Shown here: piece after piece, positions 1-4,859 of the stretch
How positions within the stretch are numbered: the first letter of the stretch is position 1
Layout: every line of letters begins with the position of its first letter
Source of the DNA: JBAROU01 sp049642385
Lineage (GTDB): Bacteria > Chloroflexota > Dehalococcoidia > DSTF01 > RBG-16-68-14
Direction: 5' to 3'
NCBI GenBank assembly: GCA_049642385.1
Contig: JBAROU010000080.1
Coordinates: forward strand, 1 to 6,282
Length of the DNA stretch: 6,282 nt
Position numbers and translations under genes: made by a program
The notes under the pieces: generated by a model
Told to the model about the DNA's origin: nothing
The model's database searches: none
The model's input: only the letters and a program-made list of their open reading frames with translations

Positions 1-1
1 A

Positions 2-427
2 ACGCCTACGAACACGTCGACGCCCACGAATACCCCGACCGTTACGCCCACGCACACCCCGACGAATACGCCAACAGATACGTCCACGCCGACCGCCACG
101 CCCACGGCGACTAACACGGCCACGCCCTCGTCGACGCCGACGGCTACGGCCACGCCGACGCACACCCCGACCGACACACCCACGACCACGCCGACCTCGC
201 CGCCGCCGCCCACCGGCACGCCCACCGACACGCCCACGCCCACCGACACACCGACGCCCACGGATACGCCGACGCCGACGAACACCCCGACGTCCACGTC
301 GACGCCGACGAACACGCCTACGCCCACGAACACGCCGACACCGACGATTACGCCCACGCCAACGATCACATCGACGCCGACCATTACGCCCACGCCGACG
401 ATTACACCGACGGCCACCGCCACGCCC
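2..427 (+). repeat. Low-complexity ACG-CCN-ACG repeat coding the Thr-Pro stalk
   Basis: About 425 bases are built from imperfect 12-nt units of the form ACG CCN ACG NAN, coding TPTN, TPTD, TPTI, TPTH and TPTA. A TSPPPPTG break occurs near 197-220. Almost every second codon is a Thr codon, mostly ACG. The units are degenerate, with no constant repeat plus variable spacer pattern. Such tracts can change length by slippage. The encoded stalk is probably extended, hydrophilic and possibly O-glycosylated; that last point is inference. Confidence 0.9.
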
Positions 428-853
428 TGCCCGGACACAGACAGCGACGGCCTCTCGGACTGTGCGGAGGCGATCGTCGGGACCAATCCGCTCGTGCCCG
501 ACACGGACGCTGATGGCTGCCTCGACGGCGCCGAGCTAGGCCCGAACAAGATGCTCGGCGGTCAGCGGGATCCGCTGAACTTCTGGGACTTCTACGACAC
601 GCCGGATCCCTTCAATGTCAGGGACAGGGCGGTGAGCATCGCCGACATTTCACGCGTCGTACAGCGCTTCGGCACCCAGGGTAACCCGCTCATCGATCCA
701 CTCTCCCCGGCGCCGCCAGGAGCCGTGTATCACACAGCGTTCGACCGCACCTACGCAGGCCCGAATGAGTGGAACCTGGGCGCGCCGAACGGCGCCATCT
801 CGATCGAGGACCTCGTGAGGATCATCGCGCAGTTCAGCCACAACTGCACGTAG
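2..853 (+). CDS. Secreted/surface Thr-Pro-repeat protein with dockerin-like C-terminus (5' truncated)
   Basis: The frame is open from base 2 to the TAG at 851-853, giving 283 residues. The true start, and any signal peptide, lie left of the window; the internal GTG at 494 is not a believable start because the same frame continues upstream. Residues 1-142 are a TPTxTP-type low-complexity stalk. Residues 143-178 hold two Asp-rich loops, DTDSDGLSDC and DTDADGCLDG, of the thrombospondin-3/EF-hand calcium type. Residues 193-282 contain WDFYD followed by two similar helices, RAVSIADISRVVQRFG and GAISIEDLVRIIAQF, ending in NC. This resembles the tail of many Chloroflexota extracellular proteins and looks like a dockerin pair whose calcium loops have degenerated. 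Four cysteines (143, 154, 173, 282) could form disulfides. The likely role is a cell-surface or extracellular structural or adhesion protein; its catalytic or binding N-terminus, if any, is not visible. The domain reading is firm, the function is inferred. Confidence 0.85.
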   Translation, partial: TPTNTSTPTNTPTVTPTHTPTNTPTDTSTPTATPTATNTATPSSTPTATATPTHTPTDTPTTTPTSPPPPTGTPTDTPTPTDTPTPTDTPTPTNTPTSTSTPTNTPTPTNTPTPTITPTPTITSTPTITPTPTITPTATATPCPDTDSDGLSDCAEAIVGTNPLVPDTDADGCLDGAELGPNKMLGGQRDPLNFWDFYDTPDPFNVRDRAVSIADISRVVQRFGTQGNPLIDPLSPAPPGAVYHTAFDRTYAGPNEWNLGAPNGAISIEDLVRIIAQFSHNCT

Positions 854-869
854 TGCCTGCCGCCACGGC

Positions 870-894
870 AACGTCGCTCAGCCCCCGCGACGTT
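870..894. terminator. Perfect 8-bp inverted repeat after the surface-protein gene
   Basis: AACGTCGC (870-877) and GCGACGTT (887-894) are exact reverse complements around a 9-nt C-rich loop. The hairpin sits 17 nt past the TAG of the surface-protein gene, between converging genes. No T-tract follows on either strand, so it may be a Rho-type or bidirectional end signal rather than a classical intrinsic terminator. Confidence 0.45.
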
Positions 895-915
895 CTCAGT
901 CAGGCAACGCGCGTA

Positions 916-942
916 GGCGGGGCTTGCTAACCACGGCCCGCC
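916..942 (-). terminator. Weak GC hairpin after the 40-aa minus-strand ORF
   Basis: GGCGGG (916-921) can pair with CCCGCC (937-942) around a 15-nt loop. On the minus strand it starts 3 nt beyond the TAA at 946-948 of the small CxxCG ORF. The loop is long and no U-tract follows, so this is a weak end-of-operon candidate. Confidence 0.25.
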
Positions 943-945
943 ATG

Positions 946-1068
946 TTATGCGTCTTTACCGCAATAGGTGCACCATTCGCGCCTCCGCCAGCGCGTCCAC
1001 CGGTGCACGCCCCACTTGCCGATGTGGAGGTGCGCCAGGTCTTTAAGGAACCGCCCGATCGCGTTCAT
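946..1068 (-). CDS. 40-aa Trp/Arg-rich CxxCG microprotein
   Basis: This reading frame begins with ATG at 1068, 2 nt after the TAG of the oxidoreductase gene (TAG-CG-ATG), and ends in TAA at 946-948. No Shine-Dalgarno sequence is visible, so translation probably depends on re-initiation after the upstream gene. The protein begins MNAIGRFLKDLAHLHIGKWG, continues HRWTRWRRREW and ends CTYCGKDA. It has four Trp, three His and a single CxxCG pair. With the His residues the pair could bind one metal or form a half zinc ribbon; the WG...W...CxxCG layout recalls small phage and bacterial zinc-knuckle proteins. I do not recognise a specific family. The coupling to the upstream gene and the non-random composition argue for a real gene, but function is unknown. 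Confidence 0.55.
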   Translation of the reverse strand: MNAIGRFLKDLAHLHIGKWGVHRWTRWRRREWCTYCGKDA

Positions 1069-1070
1069 CG

Positions 1071-2021
1071 CTACGCGAACGCTGCGACAACCTCATCAGA
1101 GATGCGCTGGTACAGCTCGAACTTGTAGGGTGCTCGGCTCATCATCACGATGTAGCTAACTCCCGCCTCCGCGAAGCGCTCCGTCACCGCTCGAAGGTGC
1201 GCCGCATCGCCGATCAGCATCGTATCGACAGCCCGCTCCGGCGTCGTGCCGGACATGCCGGCGAAGCGCTCCCGCAGCTGTTGGGCACGCTCTGGGTCGT
1301 CGATCAGCATCACCGGCACGAACGCCGACTTCGTGATCTCGTTTGGGTCGCGTCCCGCGTCCGCGGAGTGCCGCTCGAGTATCTCGATCTTCCGCTTTAC
1401 GCCGTCCAGGTCGCCCGAAACGTTGATCGCGTCGCCGTAGCGTGCTGCCGTCCGGAGCGTCCGCTTTTCACCGCCGCCACCGATGAAGATCGGCGGGTGT
1501 GGTTCCTGTACGCAGCGCGGCGCAAACGGCGCCTGGTTGAGCTGGTAGTACTTGCCGTTGAAATCCACCGGCCCCTCCGCTTGAAAGAGCATGCGCGTCA
1601 GCTGCACCGCCTCCTCCAGGCGGTCCGACCGTTCCTTCACGGACGGGAAGGGGATGCCGTACACCCGGTGCTCCGGCTCATGCCACGCTGCTCCCAGCCC
1701 GAACTCCAACCGCCCGTTCGAGATGCGGTCCACCGTCGCGGCCATCTTTGCCAGCACCGAGGGATGCCGGTACGTTACGCCGCTCACCAAACACCCCAGG
1801 CGCAGTCGCTCAGTCGCCTGCGCGCCTGCCGCCAGCGTGGTCCAGCCCTCCATGCAGGGGCCATTGATGTCCTGACCCGGGCCCGGCGGCACGAAATGGT
1901 CGATTGTCCAGATGCTGTGGAACGCCGTTTCCCTATCGAGGAACTGCCAGAACTCCGAGAGCTGCGACCACTCCACCGAGTCCTGGCCTGTCTGGATGCC
2001 GAAGCGAACCTTGGCTGTCAT
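1071..2021 (-). CDS. LLM-class (bacterial luciferase-like) F420-dependent oxidoreductase
   Basis: This 316-aa cytosolic TIM-barrel enzyme belongs to the luciferase-like monooxygenase superfamily, whose members use reduced F420 or FMN in oxidoreductions of varied substrates. Diagnostic segments are VRFGIQTGQ at the N-terminus (strand 1), IDHF at 40-43, the RLRLGCLVSGVTYRHPSVLAK stretch around 72-92, GRLEFGLGAAW at 103-113 followed by EHRVYGIPFP, PPIFIGGGG at 176-184 and RYGDAIN at 194-200. The pattern is closest to the Rv1855c-type F420-dependent subfamily; substrate and true cofactor are not readable. The chosen ATG at 2021 has a strong GGAAGGAG site 5 nt upstream and begins MTAKVRFGIQ, as expected for the fold. 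An in-frame upstream extension to 2126 would add 35 residues with no homology-like content. The gene is divergent from the sigma factor and heads a unit with the 40-aa ORF. Confidence 0.93.
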   Translation of the reverse strand: MTAKVRFGIQTGQDSVEWSQLSEFWQFLDRETAFHSIWTIDHFVPPGPGQDINGPCMEGWTTLAAGAQATERLRLGCLVSGVTYRHPSVLAKMAATVDRISNGRLEFGLGAAWHEPEHRVYGIPFPSVKERSDRLEEAVQLTRMLFQAEGPVDFNGKYYQLNQAPFAPRCVQEPHPPIFIGGGGEKRTLRTAARYGDAINVSGDLDGVKRKIEILERHSADAGRDPNEITKSAFVPVMLIDDPERAQQLRERFAGMSGTTPERAVDTMLIGDAAHLRAVTERFAEAGVSYIVMMSRAPYKFELYQRISDEVVAAFA

Positions 2022-2061
2022 AGCTGCTCCTTCCTCGAGTCGTCTACGTGTGTTCGAGGCC

Positions 2062-2091
2062 ATTCTAACGCCTCCCGCAACGTTGGCCGAA
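2062..2091 (-). promoter_or_regulatory. Candidate promoter for the LLM oxidoreductase
   Basis: On the minus strand TTCGGC (2091-2086) and TAGAAT (2067-2062) are 18 nt apart, giving a likely start near 2055 and a leader of about 35 nt that includes the GGAAGGAG site. The -10 is good and the -35 is mediocre. Called by eye. Confidence 0.35.
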
Positions 2092-2092
2092 C

Positions 2093-2121
2093 TTGACGAT
2101 CCAGCGCCACACCCGTATGGA
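2093..2121 (+). promoter_or_regulatory. Candidate promoter for the transmembrane sigma factor
   Basis: TTGACG (2093-2098) is five of six to the sigma-70 -35 consensus and lies 17 nt before TATGGA (2116-2121), a weaker -10. Transcription would start near 2128, leaving about 55 nt before the ATG at 2183. Its -35 almost abuts that of the opposite-strand candidate, so one regulator or the sigma factor itself could control both directions. Confidence 0.4.
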
Positions 2122-2182
2122 TGCACGCAATGCTTATGGAGAGTAGACTTATTACCGGCACCACATTCCGGCGAGGAACGTC

Positions 2183-3799
2183 ATGAGCGCCAGGACCTTA
2201 CCTTCCAGCGAAGCAGGGCTACTGCGACTTGCCTGCCTGGGCGATGAAACCGCATTCGGTGAGCTGTACAACCGCTACTTCCGCTCGATCTACGACTTCC
2301 TCCTCCGCACCGTGCGCGACAGCGAGGAAGCGGCTGACCTCACGCAGGAGACCTTCCTGCGCGCCATGCAAAACATCACCAGCCTCCGCAAGCCCGAGCG
2401 CTTCAAGAGCTGGCTCTTCGCCATCGCCCACGACCAGGCGATCTCCCGCCTCGAACGCCAGCAGCGCATCGCTCCGCCCACTACGAGCGACGATGCGGAA
2501 GCGTCCGACCCGCTCCTCCGTCAGGTCGATGCCGACCGCCTCGCGAACCCGGAGCAGGCGTTAGAGGCGCAGGCGCTCGCCGCCCTCGTCTGGCAAGCCG
2601 CCGAGGGCCTGGATCGGCGTCAGTACGCGCTCCTTGACCTCCACGTGCGACAGGGCCTCGAGAGCGCCGAGATCGCCGAAGTGCTCGGCGTAAGTAGGGG
2701 CAACGCCTCCACCATGATCAATCGCATGAAGAAGGCCGTCGAGGAGGCCATCGGCGCGTTTGTGCTCGCCCGCCGCGGCAGCAACCACTGCGGCGAGCTC
2801 CAAGCCATCGTCGCGCCCACCTCCATCCCGCCTGTCACGCCGGCGCTGCGCAAGGCTATCGACCGTCACGTCAGCCGCTGCGAGATCTGTGACCGCACGC
2901 GCAAGCGTCTCCTCTCGCCCATCGAGATCCTGGGCGCGTTCGCGCCGCTGCCCATCCCGCTGGGACTCCACGGCGACATCTGGAACTCGCTCGCCGGCGC
3001 CTGGCCCGAACACGGCCCGGATTCTTCTACGAACGGTGGTGGTGGCCCGCCGACGATGACGGCCGAGCGGCTCATGGACGGCTTGCCCGCGCCCGGCTGG
3101 CGACGCTGGCAGGTGTGGGCCATCGCAGCCATGCTCGTCCTCGCCGTGCTCGTGCCGATCATCGTCGCCTCAGCCATCTTCATCGGTGGCGGTTCTGGTA
3201 GCGAGCCGCCCAACGCGCTCGCCGGGCTCACGCCGCAGACTACGGTCGCCACGGAAGAAGCCATGTCCACCGCGACGGACACGCCACTGCCGACGAGCAC
3301 GCCGGACACGACGGCAACCTCGACCGCAACCCCCACATGGACGCCCATCGCTGAACCGAACGTGCAGCCGCCGCCTCAGCAAAACAACCCGCCTCCGCCG
3401 AACAACAACAATCCGCCGCCACCACCACCGCCTCCTCCTCCGCCCGACACGACCGGCCCGTCGATTCGCAACGTGCATGCCAACCCCGGCGACATCTGGG
3501 AAGACGATGATGGCGCCTGCCCATCGCAGGCGAAAACGTCGCAGATAACCGCGCAGGTGAACGACAGCTCAGGCGTCAACTCGATCCTCATCGGCTGGTC
3601 CGTTGGCCTCCACATCGGTCAGACCACGATGAGCCGTGCCACCACGCTCGCCTTCGCCACCATCGGCCCCTTCGACGGCGACACGCTCGATCCCGGTACC
3701 ACCGCAGTCGCCAACATCGTCATCCGCGCCACCGATAGCCGCGGCAACGTCTCCACCGCGCACACCAGCCTCACCCTCCACGACTGCTCCGTGCAGTAA
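2183..3799 (+). CDS. ECF sigma factor fused to a zinc anti-sigma motif, membrane helix and outer beta domain
   Basis: This 538-aa protein is a sigma factor with a very long C-terminal extension; typical ECF sigmas have about 180-200 residues. Region 2 spans about 13-96 (GDETAFGELYNRYF, EEAADLTQETFLRAM, WLFAIAHDQAISRLERQQR). Region 4 spans about 137-190 with the helix-turn-helix ESAEIAEVLGVSRGNASTMI. Next comes an anti-sigma-type zinc motif, Cys203-x25-His229-x3-Cys233-x2-Cys236, normally found in a separate anti-sigma protein. A single membrane helix lies at about 311-336 (VWAIAAMLVLAVLVP...), preceded by WRRWQ, which suggests the sigma end is cytosolic. Outside are a Thr/Pro linker (343-390), a Pro/Asn tract (395-421, ending in eleven Pro) and a beta-rich, Ig-like domain (422-538) with two Cys (446, 535). 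The ATG has GAGGA 5 nt upstream. The inferred job is transcription control from the membrane, with the sigma part held in check or released by signal, perhaps proteolysis. The domain order is clear; the signal and regulon are unknown. Confidence 0.93.
   Translation: MSARTLPSSEAGLLRLACLGDETAFGELYNRYFRSIYDFLLRTVRDSEEAADLTQETFLRAMQNITSLRKPERFKSWLFAIAHDQAISRLERQQRIAPPTTSDDAEASDPLLRQVDADRLANPEQALEAQALAALVWQAAEGLDRRQYALLDLHVRQGLESAEIAEVLGVSRGNASTMINRMKKAVEEAIGAFVLARRGSNHCGELQAIVAPTSIPPVTPALRKAIDRHVSRCEICDRTRKRLLSPIEILGAFAPLPIPLGLHGDIWNSLAGAWPEHGPDSSTNGGGGPPTMTAERLMDGLPAPGWRRWQVWAIAAMLVLAVLVPIIVASAIFIGGGSGSEPPNALAGLTPQTTVATEEAMSTATDTPLPTSTPDTTATSTATPTWTPIAEPNVQPPPQQNNPPPPNNNNPPPPPPPPPPPDTTGPSIRNVHANPGDIWEDDDGACPSQAKTSQITAQVNDSSGVNSILIGWSVGLHIGQTTMSRATTLAFATIGPFDGDTLDPGTTAVANIVIRATDSRGNVSTAHTSLTLHDCSVQ
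3631..3799 (+). repeat. Left copy of 169-bp direct repeat (3' end of sigma gene)
   Basis: This stretch codes the last 55 residues and the stop of the outer domain of the sigma factor. It recurs in the same orientation at 4618-4785 with, by hand count, 17 mismatches and one deleted base. This copy is intact and in frame. Confidence 0.9.
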
Positions 3800-3810
3800 C
3801 CCGCCCGTAG

Positions 3811-3831
3811 GGGAGGCATTTCAGGCCTCCC
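3811..3831 (+). terminator. Stem-loop after the sigma factor gene
   Basis: GGGAGGC (3811-3817) pairs with GCCTCCC (3825-3831) around a 7-nt loop, 11 nt after the TAA. No T-tract follows, so efficiency is uncertain. A hairpin with the same GGAGGC/GCCTCC core follows the decayed copy of this gene end at 4804-4822. Confidence 0.5.
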
Positions 3832-3841
3832 GCTCGCCTCA

Positions 3842-4112
3842 ATGATGGATAGCCGTATCTTGGTGCTGGCGAAGGCCGCGTTCACCACCGGGCGCAAGGT
3901 GCCCTGCAAGCTGGTCGAGCCAAAGTGCAGGCGTGAGCGGCGCGGACATCGCGGGCAGGTTCAGTCCCCGATCCAGGTTGCACCGCCATCTCGTCTGGGC
4001 CAGCTTGGCTTCGATTCGCTGACTGACTGGTAGTGAGTGTTCTGTCCACCTGCGCGAAGGCCCAGACCTTGGTCAGAGAAGCACGCGCGCATATAGTACA
4101 GCTCCCCTTTGC
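3842..4112. other. Gene-poor stretch without a supportable gene
   Basis: About 270 bases carry only short reading frames. A 63-codon plus-strand frame from 3842 (MMDSRILVLAK...) and a roughly 40-codon minus-strand frame starting near 4093 both lack a ribosome site and any recognisable domain. GC falls from left to right across the stretch. It may hold the remains of an older insertion, but I cannot identify one. Confidence 0.5.
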
Positions 4113-4137
4113 TCCTGGTTCAGAAGCCTGACCAGGA
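4113..4137 (-). terminator. Strong hairpin downstream of the 51-aa minus-strand ORF
   Basis: TCCTGG (4113-4118) pairs with CCAGGA (4132-4137). After one bulged T, TCAG (4120-4123) pairs with CTGA (4128-4131), leaving a 4-nt loop. On the minus strand it begins 4 nt past the TAG at 4142-4144, where a transcript end would be expected, although no U-tract follows. Its position supports expression from the minus strand here. Confidence 0.45.
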
Positions 4138-4141
4138 CCTT

Positions 4142-4297
4142 CTACTTCTGGCCGTTCTCGATAAGCCGGTGGGTCATTTCTTGAATGACAGGTGCAGTCA
4201 AGGCCGCCCCGACCGACAGTGAGGCCGCGATTAGGATCGTCACCCCAAGTTGGACGCTTCCAGCTGTCATGACGAGTCCGGCAGCGAAGCCAGCCAT
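4142..4297 (-). CDS. Possible 51-aa small membrane protein
   Basis: The minus-strand frame starts with ATG at 4297 and ends in TAG at 4142-4144. It reads MAGFAAGLVMTAGSVQLGVT, continues as a hydrophobic run to about residue 38 (ILIAASLSVGAALTAPVI) and ends with a charged tail, QEMTHRLIENGQK. This suggests one long or two short membrane helices with a polar C-terminus. An AGGTGGAG sequence lies about 12 nt before the ATG, rather far for a ribosome site; an inner ATG at 4270 would give 42 residues. It follows the 67-aa membrane ORF by 87 nt on the same strand and is followed by a hairpin. The opposite-strand frame over the same bases has no membrane or domain character. No family is recognised, and it could be a degraded fragment of a larger membrane protein. 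Confidence 0.4.
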   Translation of the reverse strand: MAGFAAGLVMTAGSVQLGVTILIAASLSVGAALTAPVIQEMTHRLIENGQK

Positions 4298-4384
4298 CCG
4301 AGCCGCCGCTCCACCTCGCCTAGCTAACAGCCTATCATGCCAGCAGTTGCATCCATCGTCTCTTCGTCACACCTACCACATCGA

Positions 4385-4588
4385 CTAATTGTTCTCGTCG
4401 TCGTTCCCAAAGAACATGAAGAAAACCCATACCCAGAAGTTCAAACCTAGAATGATGAGGATACTAGCACCGATCAGCACGCCGAGACCTACATCCTGGC
4501 GAAGTGCTTCTCGAACTCCTAGGACAGCGCCAAGTGCCGTCACGATCAGGACCGTTAGCCAGAAGTCACCCGTCCTGAACGGCCTCAT
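4385..4588 (-). CDS. 67-aa small membrane protein with two predicted helices
   Basis: The minus-strand frame runs from ATG at 4588 to TAG at 4385-4387. Residues about 9-26 (FWLTVLIVTALGAVLGV) form one hydrophobic helix. A charged turn, REALRQD, follows, and residues about 34-60 (GLGVLIGASILIILGLNFWV and on through WVFFMFF) form a second, aromatic-rich helix. The acidic tail is GNDDENN. By the positive-inside tendency the RPFR N-terminus and REALRQD turn compete for the inside, so topology is unclear. No strong Shine-Dalgarno sequence precedes the ATG. The gene lies in DNA of clearly lower GC than its neighbours, between the two copies of the sigma-gene 3' end, suggesting arrival by insertion or an older recombination. 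No family is recognised; the regular hydrophobic pattern makes it likely to be a real gene. Confidence 0.6.
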   Translation of the reverse strand: MRPFRTGDFWLTVLIVTALGAVLGVREALRQDVGLGVLIGASILIILGLNFWVWVFFMFFGNDDENN

Positions 4589-4617
4589 CGCACAGCTACT
4601 AGCAGTTCTTCACGAAC

Positions 4618-4785
4618 GAGCCGCTCCACCACGCTCGCCTTCGCCATCATCGGCCCCTTCGACGGCGACACGCTCGCTCCTGGTACACCGCAGTCGTGAG
4701 CATCGTCATCCGCGCCACCGATAGCCGCGGCAACGCCTCCACCGCGCACGCCAGCATCGCCCTGCACGACTGCCCCGTGAGCTAA
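4618..4785 (+). pseudogene. Decayed copy of the sigma factor's C-terminal outer domain
   Basis: This is the right copy of the 169-bp direct repeat and matches 3631-3799 from GAGCCG to the TAA. One C is missing near 4688 (GGTA-C against GGTACC), which breaks the frame between GPFDGDTLAPG and TAVVSIVIRATDSRGNAST. With the base restored the product would end LHDCPVS. Differences from the intact copy are mostly conservative replacements (D to A, N to S, L to I, T to A), which suggests it came from a diverged paralogue under selection rather than a very recent tandem copy. No start codon, sigma domain or membrane helix is attached; similarity stops abruptly at about 4618. It is best read as a gene remnant. 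Confidence 0.85.
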
Positions 4786-4803
4786 GTGTGGACATAAAGA
4801 GAG

Positions 4804-4822
4804 GGAGGCCCTGAGGGCCTCC
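4804..4822 (-). terminator. Terminator hairpin of the MaoC/epoxide hydrolase operon
   Basis: GGAGGCCC (4804-4811) pairs perfectly with GGGCCTCC (4815-4822) around a 3-nt loop. On the minus strand it is followed by CTCTCTTT, a pyrimidine-rich tail, and lies about 37 nt past the stop of the epoxide hydrolase gene. It could also end plus-strand transcripts from the remnant sigma copy. Confidence 0.6.
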
Positions 4823-4826
4823 GCCT

Positions 4827-4854
4827 CGAACTTCGAACTTCGAACCCCGAACTT
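4827..4854. repeat. Four 7-bp tandem units (CGAACTT type)
   Basis: Units CGAACTT, CGAACTT, CGAACCC and CGAACTT lie head to tail between the operon terminator and the end of the epoxide hydrolase gene. TTCGAA is self-complementary, so units can also pair with each other. Function is unknown; similar GAAGTTC strings occur between genes in various bacteria. Confidence 0.7.
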
Positions 4855-4859
4855 CCAGC

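Noticed and set aside
2..427. CRISPR-like or satellite array
   Set aside because: Units are degenerate 12-nt codon repeats kept in one reading frame, with no constant repeat plus unique spacer pattern.
494..853. Independent 119-aa gene starting at the GTG at 494
   Set aside because: The same frame is open to base 2 and the calcium-type loop DTDSDGLSDC lies just upstream of the GTG, so this is the tail of a larger protein.
1197..2096. Long 299-codon plus-strand frame opposite the LLM oxidoreductase
   Set aside because: It is antisense to a clear LLM enzyme, rich in Arg, His and Leu, and has no recognisable domain; it arises from high-GC third-position bias.
3842..4033. 63-codon plus-strand frame after the sigma factor
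   Set aside because: It has no ribosome site, no domain and no hydrophobic or repeated pattern, and it is not supported by context.
4185..4388. 67-codon plus-strand frame in the island
   Set aside because: It opposes the more convincing minus-strand membrane ORF and has an Ala/Pro/Ser composition typical of a shadow frame.
4588..4618. Terminal inverted repeats or target duplications of an insertion sequence at the island edges
   Set aside because: No matching inverted ends and no transposase or integrase could be found between 3800 and 4618.
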